Shown here one piece after another: positions 51,463 to 62,318 of a DNA stretch of 64,000 nt. Numbering within the stretch: the stretch's first letter is position 1; each line of letters starts with the position of its first letter. The DNA comes from Schizosaccharomyces osmophilus (lineage: Eukaryota; Ascomycota; Schizosaccharomycetes; Schizosaccharomycetales; Schizosaccharomycetaceae), in NCBI RefSeq assembly GCF_027921745.1, contig NC_079238.1, positions 496,001 to 560,000 of the forward strand, given 5' to 3'. Under the pieces are notes generated by a model that worked only from the letters and a program-made list of their open reading frames with translations, ran no database searches and had not been told where the DNA came from. A program made the translations under genes and the position numbers.

Positions 51463-52472
51463 GGTTTCAATTATGGATCGTAAGCGAAAAGAATAAATAT
51501 ATTAAGAGAGACAATCGTTAGAGTGAAAGTTCTTTATTTCAGAACTCCGTTGTGGCGATATAAATCAAAATAGCAAGAATTTCAAAATTCTTCAAAAGCA
51601 AAAAAATTACAAAAAAGAGCCGAGTTGCTTTAATGAAAGTAATACTTAAAAGAAAAAAACAGCGATTCAGCGAGTTTTAACACAAAATTTCTTTCATAAA
51701 TTGTAGATTCTCCTCTTCGAGGATAAACAAAGCAGAAATCACGGTCGACGCGTTTCAAAGCAAACAAAATGTGGAATAGCTAGTCCTTCTTTGTCAATGA
51801 CTTCAAACAAGGAAGAATGCGCACGTTCAACAAATAACAAAAAGCGACAAAAATCCAAAGACAGTAGATACCTTGTGACGATGTCTTTCTACGAAAGAAT
51901 ACTTTCTTCTCTGGTAAGCGAGGATGGTTCTACTCAAGTTTCAAACTGCTTGGGATCACATTTATAGCGCTCTCAGAACAAAGAAACTTTTTCTTTGTTT
52001 ATTTAAAGCGACTTGCCTTTGCTCCCTTCGTTAGATAAAGACGGTGTGACCTGGTGTTGAAGGATCAAGTAACACCCATATAGGAGGAAGAGCGACGCGC
52101 TTTTGCTATTCTTGTTTACCCTAGAGGAAACGTATCTTTCCCCAACTACTAAAACGATTTGCATTGTGTGGAAAGCACAAGGAAATGCGATTTAAAGAAA
52201 TTTATCTTCTATTTATATGATCTTAAGTAAGTCACAGTATAGAAGTCCCGCGAAAAAAGCGTCTAGAAGTCAAGAACTATCGAAAGTCCTGATTTACGTC
52301 GCGTCTACGAGACAAATGAATGTAGCACAGTGATTTTTGCAAAACATGTGGTGTTAATTTGGAAAATAATATATATATATAGTTATTTATTGCGTGATTT
52401 TGGATTCATTGCTTTGTTTACTTGACATGACATGGCTAACGTTTTAGTTAGATCTCCATTTTCTTCATTGTT
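51463..52472. other. Divergent promoter region, spk1 / eta2
   Basis: 1.0 kb; holds the paired TR-boxes, another near-match AAACAAAGCA around 51726-51735, and an (AT)n run at 52369-52380 before eta2. No gene is seen. Confidence 0.5.
51976..52000. promoter_or_regulatory. Paired perfect TR-boxes upstream of spk1
   Basis: GAACAAAGAA at 51976-51985 (reverse-strand TTCTTTGTTC) and TTCTTTGTTT at 51991-52000 match the Ste11 consensus and face each other across five bases. Confidence 0.75.
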
Positions 52473-54176
52473 ATGAGCAACTTTGTTGGCACAGAACCCA
52501 ATTGCAATAGAACATCTGAGAAATATCTGTATTCTTCAAACAAGGACGCGTCTTCACATAAATCTTTGATTTCAAATCCATGTTCCATTGAGGATAGTCA
52601 CTCTGATACGCTACAAAGAGAGGTTACTAGTAATAGTTATAGGGACCATAATATCAACATGATCAATTCTATCAACAACCCTTTTCAAAGTCCTTCTAGA
52701 AATGTGCGAAAGGACGTATATGACTTTGATGAAGGGGATGAATTTGTCTTTGGCTCTTTAGCAATTAAGCCATCTACGCCCCAACGACTTGCCGTTACTA
52801 CGTGGACAGAAGACCAAAGAGAATGCTTAGAAGCTGCAAAGCAGATTATTAAATCTAATGTCTATTCATCTATCATTATTCGGACATATCATCCTAAACG
52901 CAAACAGCAAGAATCATCTGGAGATGTTGAGGTGGATCCAGCTACCGTCGATTCTGAAACTTCATTTGTAGTAAAGAAAAGGAAAAGTAGCTGGACGGAA
53001 GAGGATGAAACGTGGTTTCGATGCAAAATCGACGAACTCTTACAAGCGCGATCGATTTCTCCTAACCAAATGAAAGAAATCCTGGAAACTTCGGATGCTA
53101 AGACACGCTTATTTGGGTTCTTGGAGTCTGCAAGGTTGTGCTTGCAGCGCTCTGAGAACTCCTTGTTGGCGTATATGCGAGCCATTTTCGAAGTGACTGG
53201 TTATGAAAGACGATCTATTCAAGATATCGCTCTTGAAACCGCCGATTCATCGATTCCTGTCTTTGACCGTAGAGATGCCGAGTATATTCATGGCTGTGTA
53301 TTGTCATTTTGTGAAAACGAGGGCATCACGTTAGATGAATTTGGTTATCGTATATGTAATCCCAACATACGGTACACCGGACAGCAATCATTGTATAACG
53401 AAATCCTGCTAGAGATTCAAAAGGACATTGACAAAAAGTCTCTTATAAATTATATAAAATTCGTATATTGTCCGAAAAACGAACAGGAAAGCTGGAGTGA
53501 AGAAACGTCTCAGAGGCTTTATCAACTGGTAAGTGAACAAGGAACGAAGTGGAATTGGATTGCAATTCAGTTAGGTCTCCCGTCAGAAGAATGCGCCCTA
53601 CTATGGAAATTTGCAGCAAAGCCTTCTAATAGTTCTTCTGCAAAGTCTTTGACGAGCAGTTCAAAGTCCGGCTCTACAAGTTCATTTGGAGAATCTACTC
53701 GTGAGGGATCTGAATTTGATTTCAAGATCCGTTCGTCGACTGATAAGGAGAGTCTTGTGAAGACTCAAAAAGCGGAAGACCATCCCAAACCCAGTGCCGG
53801 AGATACAAATGAAGAGCCCTCGGTTACGAAATCGAAATCTGATGATAAAAATAAACAGGGAAAGAAAAAAAGTAATAAAAAGAAAAAGAAAAAAAACGCA
53901 TCCAGGTTTTATGCTGGAGATAGTTTACAGCTATTAGAGCATGTTCACACTTCTGTACCAGCGGATGCGAAAATCACAGCAGATTTGGATTGGAATCGAA
54001 TCTCAAACGTGATGTCTAAATGGACAAACGAAGAGCTTAAATTACAAACCGACAACTTAATTTCTACTGTCAAAGGATGGAAGAAAAAACCTCTTCACCA
54101 GAATATCAAAGCAGCCATTGATGAATTAAAAACTTTACCCCAAGGAACATTAAAGCAGACGAATCGGAAAAACTAA
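52473..54176 (+). CDS. eta2: Myb/SANT-domain transcriptional regulator Eta2
   Basis: 567 residues, close to S. pombe Eta2. A SANT/Myb-like helix set with spaced tryptophans lies at about 339-380 (SWSEE…WNWIAIQLG); two further W-containing segments (TWTEDQRE at 110-117 and SSWTEEDE at 172-179) look like degenerate Myb repeats. A strongly basic Lys run (about 462-475) is a likely nuclear signal, and the Ser-rich linker 385-430 is likely disordered. DNA binding is inferred. It lies in SPAC31G5.10 position between spk1 and pac2. Confidence 0.85.
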   Translation: MSNFVGTEPNCNRTSEKYLYSSNKDASSHKSLISNPCSIEDSHSDTLQREVTSNSYRDHNINMINSINNPFQSPSRNVRKDVYDFDEGDEFVFGSLAIKPSTPQRLAVTTWTEDQRECLEAAKQIIKSNVYSSIIIRTYHPKRKQQESSGDVEVDPATVDSETSFVVKKRKSSWTEEDETWFRCKIDELLQARSISPNQMKEILETSDAKTRLFGFLESARLCLQRSENSLLAYMRAIFEVTGYERRSIQDIALETADSSIPVFDRRDAEYIHGCVLSFCENEGITLDEFGYRICNPNIRYTGQQSLYNEILLEIQKDIDKKSLINYIKFVYCPKNEQESWSEETSQRLYQLVSEQGTKWNWIAIQLGLPSEECALLWKFAAKPSNSSSAKSLTSSSKSGSTSSFGESTREGSEFDFKIRSSTDKESLVKTQKAEDHPKPSAGDTNEEPSVTKSKSDDKNKQGKKKSNKKKKKKNASRFYAGDSLQLLEHVHTSVPADAKITADLDWNRISNVMSKWTNEELKLQTDNLISTVKGWKKKPLHQNIKAAIDELKTLPQGTLKQTNRKN

Positions 54177-55747
54177 TCTTGTTTGTTTGTTACATATTAA
54201 ATGACCCTCCTTTCACATCGTAATTTTCTTTGTTGGCCTATGTATAATCTTCCGTTGTTTACGCAAGTCTGCTGATCCCAGTGTTATTTATTTTCGTTTC
54301 TATTGATTTCATTGATGATTATGAATCGATTTTAATCTATGTCGAATAATTCATACAGAAGATGAATGAATACACGTGAAACTTCTACAAACTCTGATAT
54401 TGTTCTATTTTGATGAAACCACACAATCTAAAGTTTCGCTTTTGAAATCATGAAAAGCAAATGTATGAATGACTTTCTTCTTTTCTGAACGCTCACGAAA
54501 TGACTGTTTTAAGCCTTTGTCAGTTTGTGAATTCATTCTTATGTTTTTATAACACACGACTACAATATTCTTGCCACTGTCTCAAACAACTTTGAAACGC
54601 GCAATTCCTTTGTCAGAGGTTCTGTAGCAGTTTTAATTTTTCCCTCACAACGTCTTGTGTTTACATCATTCCTTTATAAAGGGTTGATTAACATGTCAAC
54701 GGTGGTAAAATAGTCACAAATAGAGTGGACATTACCGAAAAACGGTTACCTTCACTTTATCTCATCCATACAGTGATATAAAAATTTTTTGTGACTTGCT
54801 AATTGGTGTGTGTGCAGACTTAAGTGCACGGTGTTGTGAAGCTAAAAATTTTATAACTCGCTAAACGGGTCACTGCTCCTTCGCATATAAAACTTTTTTT
54901 AACCCTAGTATATCTACCTTTTTCCTTCGCAAACATCAGCGTTGCTTCTTAAAAAGCTGGAAATTGAGAGCTTCTTGTCACCCTTGATAAGCGTCTATTG
55001 ACGACTACTCATAGAGGCTTGGCAAAGAATTACGTTCGAAACCGTTGCTCCTGTTCGAAGTCTTTGTTGCTTTCCTAGGTTCGAGGTTAGCGTCGGCGGG
55101 TTTTTGAGTATATTTGTACGATCAAAGATTTGTTATAAAGCACACGCTTTGGCAGATCAATATATTCACGTCACCGAAAGTACAATACTAGATCGACGGG
55201 CATTTTTATTTGCTGGCCTGTCTCTTCTAATTTTGAGGTGCAGGTAAAAAAAAAAGGGTGCTGTCGAACACTTACGTACAGACTGAAGAACACGGTAGAG
55301 TTAAGATTTGCTGGTTGAGAAAAGCAACTTGAGTTAGACCTTGTTTATTATTTCTGCTTTCATTCATAAATAATTTACTCGGTCTTTCAGCTGGATTAGA
55401 AACGTTTTTGGTTGCTGAAGCTGGAACAGAAAGGTTAGTATTCGATACGAATATTTGTGTTTGAATAGTTGGAAGGTTATTGGGAATTTTCCATTTATTC
55501 ATACTGTACATATAAAGTTTTTACGGCTTGTTAAGCTGTGATTTTTCTAGTTTTGTTTCTTCTCGCGGGGTGTGGGACGAACAAACTTTTATCATCCCTT
55601 TGGTTAATTTGTTGACTTTCCAAAGAAAAAAAAAAGTTTATTTATTACAAGCATTCTTACCCTACGGTGGGTTTGTATATTGACGAGTGTTCTATTCGAT
55701 ATCTATAAGGTTTTGTTAAGCCTATTTTGATTTCAGTCACATTTATC
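54177..55747 (+). promoter_or_regulatory. pac2 upstream region: promoter and long ATG-free leader
   Basis: 1.57 kb. From 54696 to 55747 (1,052 bases) the plus strand has no ATG, while the minus strand has about a dozen. TATAAAA occurs at 54777-54783 and 54886-54892; the second would give a leader of about 830 bases. The rest is AT-rich with no convincing frame. The left 500 bases hold the eta2 3' flank and one near TR-box (TTCTTTGTTG, about 54227-54236). Confidence 0.65.
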
Positions 55748-56446
55748 ATGCAGACTTATAGCGGTGTCATCAAAACTCCGTTGGATGCCATTATCCTATT
55801 TGAGGCCTGCCGAATTGGCTTATTACCTCGAGTACAACGCCGTCTTTCTGACCACGAACGAAGCTTGATTTGCGCTGGTAGCGTATTTGTTTGGGACGAA
55901 CGGGAAGCTGGAATGCGTCGTTGGACTGATGGTAAATCATGGAGTGCTTCTCGTGTGAGTGGCTCCTTCTTAACATATCGGGAAATGGAAGGAAAACGTA
56001 AGCCTTACCAAGGAACTTCTAGTGATAGTACTGTGAAACGGTCTTCTTCAATAGACCCTCATAACTCTTTAAACTCTTTTCAACAGGACGATAGTGGTGC
56101 AGGGAGCATGAGTGACGATAGTTCTATGGATGACGAAAATATGCGTGGTTTGCATTATAAACCTAACGGTTTAATAAAACAATCCTTTAGTATCACTACG
56201 TCTTTGAACCACAAGTTACATTTGATTTCTTACTCTTCTCCCATTCCAGATCCTTCCCTTGTTTCACCATCTTGTGATGTGAACTTGTCACGAATCACGA
56301 TTCCTTATGGTTTGTATCCTGATGCTGGCCCACCGCTTGTGCAAGCACCCAAGTTCCTCGCTCCTTATGATATACCCGTGGAAAAGGTTGCTTGTAGTGA
56401 GGATGCTCGGGTTCTGGACAAACTTCGCCAAGCATTATGGTTGTAA
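55748..56446 (+). CDS. pac2: Pac2, Gti1/Pac2 (WOPR) family regulator of sexual development
   Basis: 232 residues. The WOPR DNA-binding domain begins at once: TYSGVIKTPLDAIILFEACR (3-22), then GSVFVWDEREAGMRRWTDGKSWSASR and FLTYREME, the family core. The second WOPR half, YKPNGLIKQSFSITT, follows a Ser-rich spacer (about 90-135). In S. pombe Pac2 represses ste11 and so delays mating independently of cAMP. ATG 55748 is the first ATG for over 1 kb; seven codons of open frame precede it but lack an ATG. S. pombe Pac2 is similar in length. Nuclear. Confidence 0.96.
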   Translation: MQTYSGVIKTPLDAIILFEACRIGLLPRVQRRLSDHERSLICAGSVFVWDEREAGMRRWTDGKSWSASRVSGSFLTYREMEGKRKPYQGTSSDSTVKRSSSIDPHNSLNSFQQDDSGAGSMSDDSSMDDENMRGLHYKPNGLIKQSFSITTSLNHKLHLISYSSPIPDPSLVSPSCDVNLSRITIPYGLYPDAGPPLVQAPKFLAPYDIPVEKVACSEDARVLDKLRQALWL

Positions 56447-57908
56447 GAATTCTTACTCCAAAGATTGTTTAGCATGTTGTTGAACAGTCTCTATTTTATA
56501 CTGCAGATGCATGATTTGAAACTGTTTAGATAATTTACCATACAAAGCGGGAGTTTTGTATGCTTATAATACTTTAGTATCTATCCAACTTGTTTCTGTG
56601 GTGAATGTCGGTTCATGGCATTCGTTCGTTTAATTGTTTTTTAAATGTTTAGATCTTAGGTTTTTTCCTAATAACTGTTAACAAAAGTTAGTTTATAGAT
56701 GTTTCGATACAGATAGAAAAAATTTTAACGGCAGATTGTATTTCTAACTTTTCATGAAAATTATGAAAATGGAAATGCAACATAATTTTTTATATCAAAA
56801 GATTTTATGGAAAGATGTGATGTTTCCATTCGTTGTTTATGCGTAGGAACAAACGTTTGTTTAGTTTAGAGGCAGCAGGAGAAATCGCCAAATACGGAAA
56901 GCAGAAATCAGGCGCTGAATGATCCTAACGAATATATTGGATTTCTGTGTCTTCAAAGTGAAAGAACGAATAAATTTATCTAGCTAATTTCGAAGAAGTT
57001 TTACATAAATCATGGTAAACACAACTTGTGTCTCGTGAAATTGGATGTGCTCTAAAACTGGTCAATTTCAAGATTGACTCTTGCGGGAGAGACTTGGAAG
57101 CTAAAGCCACTACAATTTGTCCTATTCATAAACTCTACAAAGGGAAATCCAAGTTATAGCTGGCTATAACAAGCAGTATTTTTTTCTACTGTGTGTAAAC
57201 ACTGTTCAACTAGGATGCAGTATGCCGAATGTTATGTTATTTTATATATGTCTTTATTATTCCACTACAACTACGTAACTTTGGTTGTAAAAGAATTAAA
57301 TTTATGTGTGCTCTATATAAATCCAATATATAGTAAAAACAGGAGATGAACTAAGAGTAAAATGACAGAAAGACCAGATAATTATAAAAACGTAGGAAGA
57401 AAAATAACATACAAGAGAAATACCAGGCATCCTTTCCTAAAACCAGGACTATCTCAAGGGAAAACCGTTGACTTCAGCCGTGAACATTGAAACGAATGTA
57501 AAGAATAGTAATAAATAGAGTTATGGAATAGTTTCTTTAAATAAACAAAGAAAGAAAGAGTTACATATTTAGACTTTTCAGACGATCAAACATCAAAAGT
57601 TCGGATATTAAGACTTTTCCTGAAGCATATATATTACAGTAACAACAAAGGCAATTTGGAATTATTCGGGAAGCAGAGCATGTCTTTCTTTCTTTTAATT
57701 ATACAAGGGCATTCACAATAAAGAAATTAATAAGCAAAAAGATTGGAGTATGCTTCAATCGTTGTCTTGTAACCATTAGACGAAACTAGGTTCAAAAAGG
57801 AAAAAATAATATAAAATTCTATCATCAAAAACGGAAAGCAAGAGGGATGTCGGAAGGTGAAACAAGGGAATAAAACATAAACGAGGGAAAGGAGAAAGTA
57901 ATAACGAT
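56447..57908. other. Long convergent intergenic region, pac2 / maf1
   Basis: 1.46 kb AT-rich between two converging genes, unusually long. It holds a perfect TR-box on the reverse strand (AAACAAAGAA, 57543-57552) and a small palindrome GTTATAGC-TG-GCTATAAC (57153-57170). No frame with family features. A non-coding or antisense transcript is possible. Confidence 0.45.
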
Positions 57909-59005
57909 TTACTCGTCCATATTGGCTACCCAATCGTCCTCAAAATCACTGGGTTCGCCATCCTCTGGAACCGGCGTTAGGACAGATTCATCTTCGTTTG
58001 CATACTGGTTTTGATACGTGCCCTCTTTTCCAAGACCATGAAGGGAAAAATAGAGCATACGTTTCATATTCTTGTTGAAGAAAAAGTATGACATGCTCCA
58101 AATCAAAGCTTCGTCTCCATAAGGATCGCTATCGCTGTCGGGAGTATAAGAGTAGATATTACATTCTGAAAGGTTGATATGTCGGTCTACTGTCTCCCAA
58201 AGTTTGTTTACACTTATTCTACCGCGACCCATGCCATTGATGGTTGCATTCACACTGTCCAAAACCCGTGAAAGCAAAGGTTCTTTGTAAAAGTCTGTCG
58301 GCTGGAGAGTACTAAAGTCATGATCAGGATGAGAGGCATTTAGAGTAGCTACAATATACATAAACGTGCGACGCGAAGAGGACTGATCGAGGGGTCCGAA
58401 AGGGCTCTGTTGTGTCCAACTGAAAGCAACTTCAGGGGATTTGCTACTTGAAAAAGCAAGCATATCCTCTTGGCACCGCGTCTCAATGGCCTTGTATAAC
58501 TTTTTATCCGAACCGGTAGACTAGAAAGACGGTTAGAGAACCATTGAAAAAAAATAAAAGAATTGTAAGAAAAGTTAACATCAGCACTCTGGGGGGGTTG
58601 TTCGATGGAAACGATCACGAACTAAGAAGAAAAGAAAAGGCAACATCTCAATCTGCACGCGTTTCCACAACCTCTGCCACATCGAGGATAAGAACTGCAA
58701 ACGACTCGGAAGATTGAACGCGTTTCTTGACGAAACGGCAGTGTAGTTAGTACAAACCCTCGACCTTCATCCATAATCGTTTTCCAGAAAAACCGGCGTT
58801 TGACACGTTTCTTTCGTTTTCTTTTAAAAATTTGTTCTTTTACTTACTTTTGTTGTGTAGATTTCGCATTTCCCATGTATCCGGCAATCGTCAGCATCAA
58901 ATGACAACGCGTTGTTGATCGCGTCAAGTTCGGCAAGTTCAAGAAACTGCACATCATGTTTGCATTAGCAATTCATGTTCCAAACATCAATTCTATTACC
59001 TTCAT
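57909..59005 (-). CDS. maf1: Maf1, repressor of RNA polymerase III, three exons
   Basis: Exon 1 59000-59005 (only ATG-AAG), intron 58947-58999 (53 bases, CTAAT branch, CAG acceptor), exon 2 58848-58946, intron 58521-58847 (327 bases, GTAAGT donor, CTAAC branch, TAG acceptor), exon 3 57909-58520; 238 residues, the S. pombe length as recalled. Splicing yields MKFLELAELDAINNALSFD, the conserved Maf1 A-box start. Later blocks FSWTQQSPFGPLDQSSSR, the DPYGDEALIWSMSYFFFNK segment and the acidic C-terminus are classic Maf1. It shuts down Pol III in poor nutrients and is controlled by TOR/PKA phosphorylation. Matches SPAC31G5.12c. Confidence 0.96.
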
Positions 59006-59600
59006 AGCAATGTTTTCTAATGTTTACTTGCTTTCTTTTGTTTCTTATTGTTGGTTAAGGGCAGACAATTGTAGTGATGAAACACACGACGTCAGTTGTC
59101 ACTCGTCCTTACAGTAAGTTTCCTTATCTATTATAGTGCTTCATAATGATATTGACCGAGCTGAACGGAAAAGTGCGAAGTAATATATTGCATAATGGAA
59201 CGCAAAGCGCTTTTGGAGAAGTTCCAAATGTAAATAAATAAAGGAAACGAATAAATAAACTAACTAAACAGTAAAAATGTGTCTTAAAACAGAGCCTTTT
59301 GGTCTTAAACTAAGTCTAAAAATATAAAAAATAAAACTTGTCCATAAAATAAACAAATAGTCTTTTAGTGGCCACATATGGAATTCATTGTCGCTTTCTT
59401 TTCCTCCTGGCAGAAAATCCGTCATGAAGGAATCAACTACTATACATTTGTTTAATAAAAAAAACGTCTTGAATAAATGAAGCACGACAGAAGCAATTCA
59501 ATGGATTTCTCGGTATTGATAACCCAACCCACCTTCAGCGCAGTATAGTATATTATATAGGATATGACATGCCTTGGGGACACTTTCCTTTACGCATGCC
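59006..59600. promoter_or_regulatory. Divergent region, maf1 / FAM32A-like gene
   Basis: 595 bases. A possible extra short exon starts at ATG 59077 and meets a good GTAAGT donor at 59114; the continuation is unclear. A GACGTCA motif lies near 59088-59094. TATATTATATAGG lies near 59548-59560, before the FAM32A-like start. Confidence 0.4.
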
Positions 59601-59960
59601 ATGGACTTTGCAGGCGGCTCATTAAAACTAAAGAATGTCAAGAAAAAGCCGTTGAAAAAGAAAAAGAAAAGCTCTAAAAAACTTAGCGAAAAAGCTGATC
59701 AATATATGGCAGCTGAAGACGATGATTCCAAGAAGAAAAATCCATCAGACTATCAAATGCTACGAGTTTCAGAATCCCAAGATGAAGCAAGGGATTCGAC
59801 GGAAGCTGAACGACAATTCGAAGCTATTCAGGAGAAGCGGCTTCTGGAAAAAGCCCAAAAGGAGCGATTCAAGACTCATAAAGACAGAGTGGATGATTAC
59901 AATCGACTATTGGGGAATCAGTCAGAACACTTTGAAATGCCAAAGATTGGCCCAGGCTAA
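59601..59960 (+). CDS. FAM32A-like small basic nuclear protein
   Basis: 119 residues: N-terminal MDFAGGSLKLKN followed by a Lys-rich block (about 12-35), a charged middle and a conserved C-terminal half with TEAERQFEAIQEKRLLEKAQKE and HKDRVDDYNRLLGNQSEHFEMPKIGPG-like end; this layout is the FAM32A/DUF1754 family. Human FAM32A is a late step-II spliceosome factor, so a splicing role is plausible. The frame is open nine codons upstream, but the family starts at the second methionine used here. In S. pombe an equivalent gene is recalled in the same place between maf1 and rpn11. Confidence 0.88.
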   Translation: MDFAGGSLKLKNVKKKPLKKKKKSSKKLSEKADQYMAAEDDDSKKKNPSDYQMLRVSESQDEARDSTEAERQFEAIQEKRLLEKAQKERFKTHKDRVDDYNRLLGNQSEHFEMPKIGPG

Positions 59961-60608
59961 ATAAAACGCTTCTTCTTTCTCTTTGCCTTCCTTTCTTTGC
60001 CTCCTCTCTTCCCTTTCTTGTTTTCTTTACTTTTTTTACTTTTTTTCTATTTAATGAAATGAAATGATGACTGTAAATGGTTTAACGAAAAGGAGCTTAT
60101 GGTCGTAATATAGTGTATGATATATAAGTTTGGACATCGTAAAAACTAGTTAAGGTACTCGTTAGACATCAAATAAACACATTGTCGCAATATAAAAAAA
60201 TTACGAAATAGTACACAAGAGCACGTAAAATGCAAATGGGAGGGTTAGTGAGAGTACTAGCCTTTCCATGGTCATAGCTGGAAACAGCGAAACCTGTGCA
60301 TTACCAACAACAGTAGCAGTGTAGGTGAAGAACTTTGTCCATCCCATTTTTGTTTGTTTGGACTCTCTGTTTTTTCTACGATACCTTTTTAAATTTTTTA
60401 CAAGAAACCATTTCCGAACAGAAGGAGCTAAAAGCGACTCTTTTCGACCAAGTGATACGTAAAGTCGTCTTTTCTGTTGATTTCTCGGATTTTGCTTTCT
60501 AAACTCTACCAACTAAGACGCTATAGATATTCTATTTGATACGTGCTTTCATAGAAGCATACACCTTTTCCTCTTTAAGTTCAATATATTCTTTGCCATA
60601 TTTTCATA
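59961..60608. other. Intergenic, FAM32A-like 3' / rpn11 promoter; possible small minus-strand frame
   Basis: CT-rich run after the upstream stop (59966-60050). A minus-strand frame with ATG at 60347 would give 48 residues ending in a hydrophobic segment; support is weak (see findings). Confidence 0.4.
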
Positions 60609-61535
60609 ATGGAGTCCTTACAGCGTTTGTTACAGGGAGCACGCATGGGTGCTGGTGTCATGGGCGACCAGCCTCTTGTTGATAATTCGGAATGCGTTTA
60701 TATCTCGTCCCTCGCGCTTCTGAAAATGCTTCGTCACGGTCGCCACGGTACTCCCATGGAAGTTATGGGTTTGATGTTGGGCGAATTCGTGGACGATTTT
60801 ACTGTTCGTGTCGTTGATGTGTTTGCCATGCCCCAGTCAGGTACTGGTGTTAGTGTAGAAGCCGTGGACCCTGTTTTCCAAAAAAACATGATGGATATGC
60901 TCAAACAAACTGGTCGACCCGAAATGGTGGTCGGTTGGTATCACTCTCACCCTGGTTTTGGTTGCTGGCTTTCTAGTGTGGATATCAATACTCAACAATC
61001 TTTTGAACAATTGACTCCTCGCGCTGTCGCTGTCGTTGTAGATCCCATTCAATCCGTCAAAGGTAAAGTTGTCATCGATGCTTTTCGCTTAATTAATCCT
61101 TCCACTTTAATGATGGGTCAAGAGCCCAGACAAACGACCTCCAACTTAGGTCACATCAATAAACCCAGCATCCAAGCTCTCATCCACGGTTTGGGAAGGC
61201 ATTATTACTCTCTCCGCATCAATTATAAAAAGACTGAATTGGAAGAACTTATGCTTTTGAATCTTCACAAGCAGCCTTGGGCTCACGGCCTTTTGTTGGA
61301 CAATTTTGATACTTCTGCCAACAAAAATCAAGCTACTATGGAACGCATGAAATCTCTTTCTGAACAATATACAGAGCGTGTTCAGAATGAAATTTCCTTG
61401 ACTCCTGAGCAACTTCGAATCCAGTATGTCGGTAAACAAGATCCCAAAAAGCATTTGGATGCCGAAGTCTCCCAGTGTATCGATACAAACATTTCTTCCA
61501 TGTTGGCTGGCATGTTAGATTCTGTTGTATTTTAA
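60609..61535 (+). CDS. rpn11: 26S proteasome lid deubiquitinase Rpn11 (JAMM metalloprotease)
   Basis: 308 residues, as in S. pombe Rpn11/Pad1. MPN+ domain with Glu51 (EVMGLMLGE) and the JAMM motif H112-S-H114-P-G-F-G-C-W-L-S-S123-V-D125: two zinc His, zinc Asp and the catalytic Glu upstream. The C-terminal helices mediate lid assembly. It removes ubiquitin chains en bloc from substrates on the proteasome. Codon use is moderately biased. No intron. Gene order with gcv1 matches SPAC31G5.13-.14. Confidence 0.98.
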   Translation: MESLQRLLQGARMGAGVMGDQPLVDNSECVYISSLALLKMLRHGRHGTPMEVMGLMLGEFVDDFTVRVVDVFAMPQSGTGVSVEAVDPVFQKNMMDMLKQTGRPEMVVGWYHSHPGFGCWLSSVDINTQQSFEQLTPRAVAVVVDPIQSVKGKVVIDAFRLINPSTLMMGQEPRQTTSNLGHINKPSIQALIHGLGRHYYSLRINYKKTELEELMLLNLHKQPWAHGLLLDNFDTSANKNQATMERMKSLSEQYTERVQNEISLTPEQLRIQYVGKQDPKKHLDAEVSQCIDTNISSMLAGMLDSVVF

Positions 61536-62318
61536 TGGTTATTCTTTTTATGTCAAAAAATCGATTTTCGTGTTTTTATGAGTTGCTCTTTTCAGTTATT
61601 GAACCACGAATTCGTAGCTTCGAACTCTTTTCATAAGCTATAAGCATGATGATGGTCATGAAACAAGAATCCTATGTAACGTTTTGTTCTATAAGGACGT
61701 GATTATTTGTTTTAGAAATCTACCTTAGTTATACTACCCACTATGTTGACTTGAGACAGACGAATTCCCAAAGTACGCTAGTGTTTTAGATTCCTTTTCA
61801 AGGTGCTTTTGGTGTCTCTATAATTATGTAAGGTAATTAGAAAATACGAATTAAATCTTTCTTAAACATTGTACAGTTTCATTCCTTCTTTCTCCCTTTC
61901 TGCACTTGTCTTCTACAGTGGGATTTTATTTACATTTTTCTTTTGGCAATCGTACCAGTCATGTAATTGATCTCATGATTCAATTGTTTCGTTTAGACAT
62001 TTTTACAATGCTCCCTTAATCCAATGTTATTGGGGTGTTTTGGTAAAAATTTAAGCTTGATAAGTCTCGTACTTCTTTTTCCGAAGATCTCATCTCAGGT
62101 CGAAAGGCATTCCCATACGACTACTTATATCTCTATATTAGACATTGCCATTTGAAACCCGCCCAACTTGCTTGCATACAAAACAAAGTATAATTTTTAT
62201 TAAACTGTTGTTGACGCTACATCAGAAACACGTTATTGAAATTGCCAAATTTAGGTATTGTTTTATTGATAAGTAGAAACTTTTGGTATTGTAAAACATA
62301 CTTTGAGCTCGATTGAAT
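61536..62318. other. Tandem intergenic, rpn11 3' / gcv1 promoter
   Basis: 783 bases, AT-rich with T/C-rich runs near 61875-61915. No gene, repeat or recognised promoter motif. Confidence 0.45.

Noticed and set aside
55060-55095. GGTTCGAGG, tRNA B-box-like
   Set aside because: It lacks the closing CC and no cloverleaf arms fit around it.
55272-55511. 79-codon minus-strand frame in the pac2 leader
   Set aside because: Its length is explained by the ATG-poor leader; no family features.
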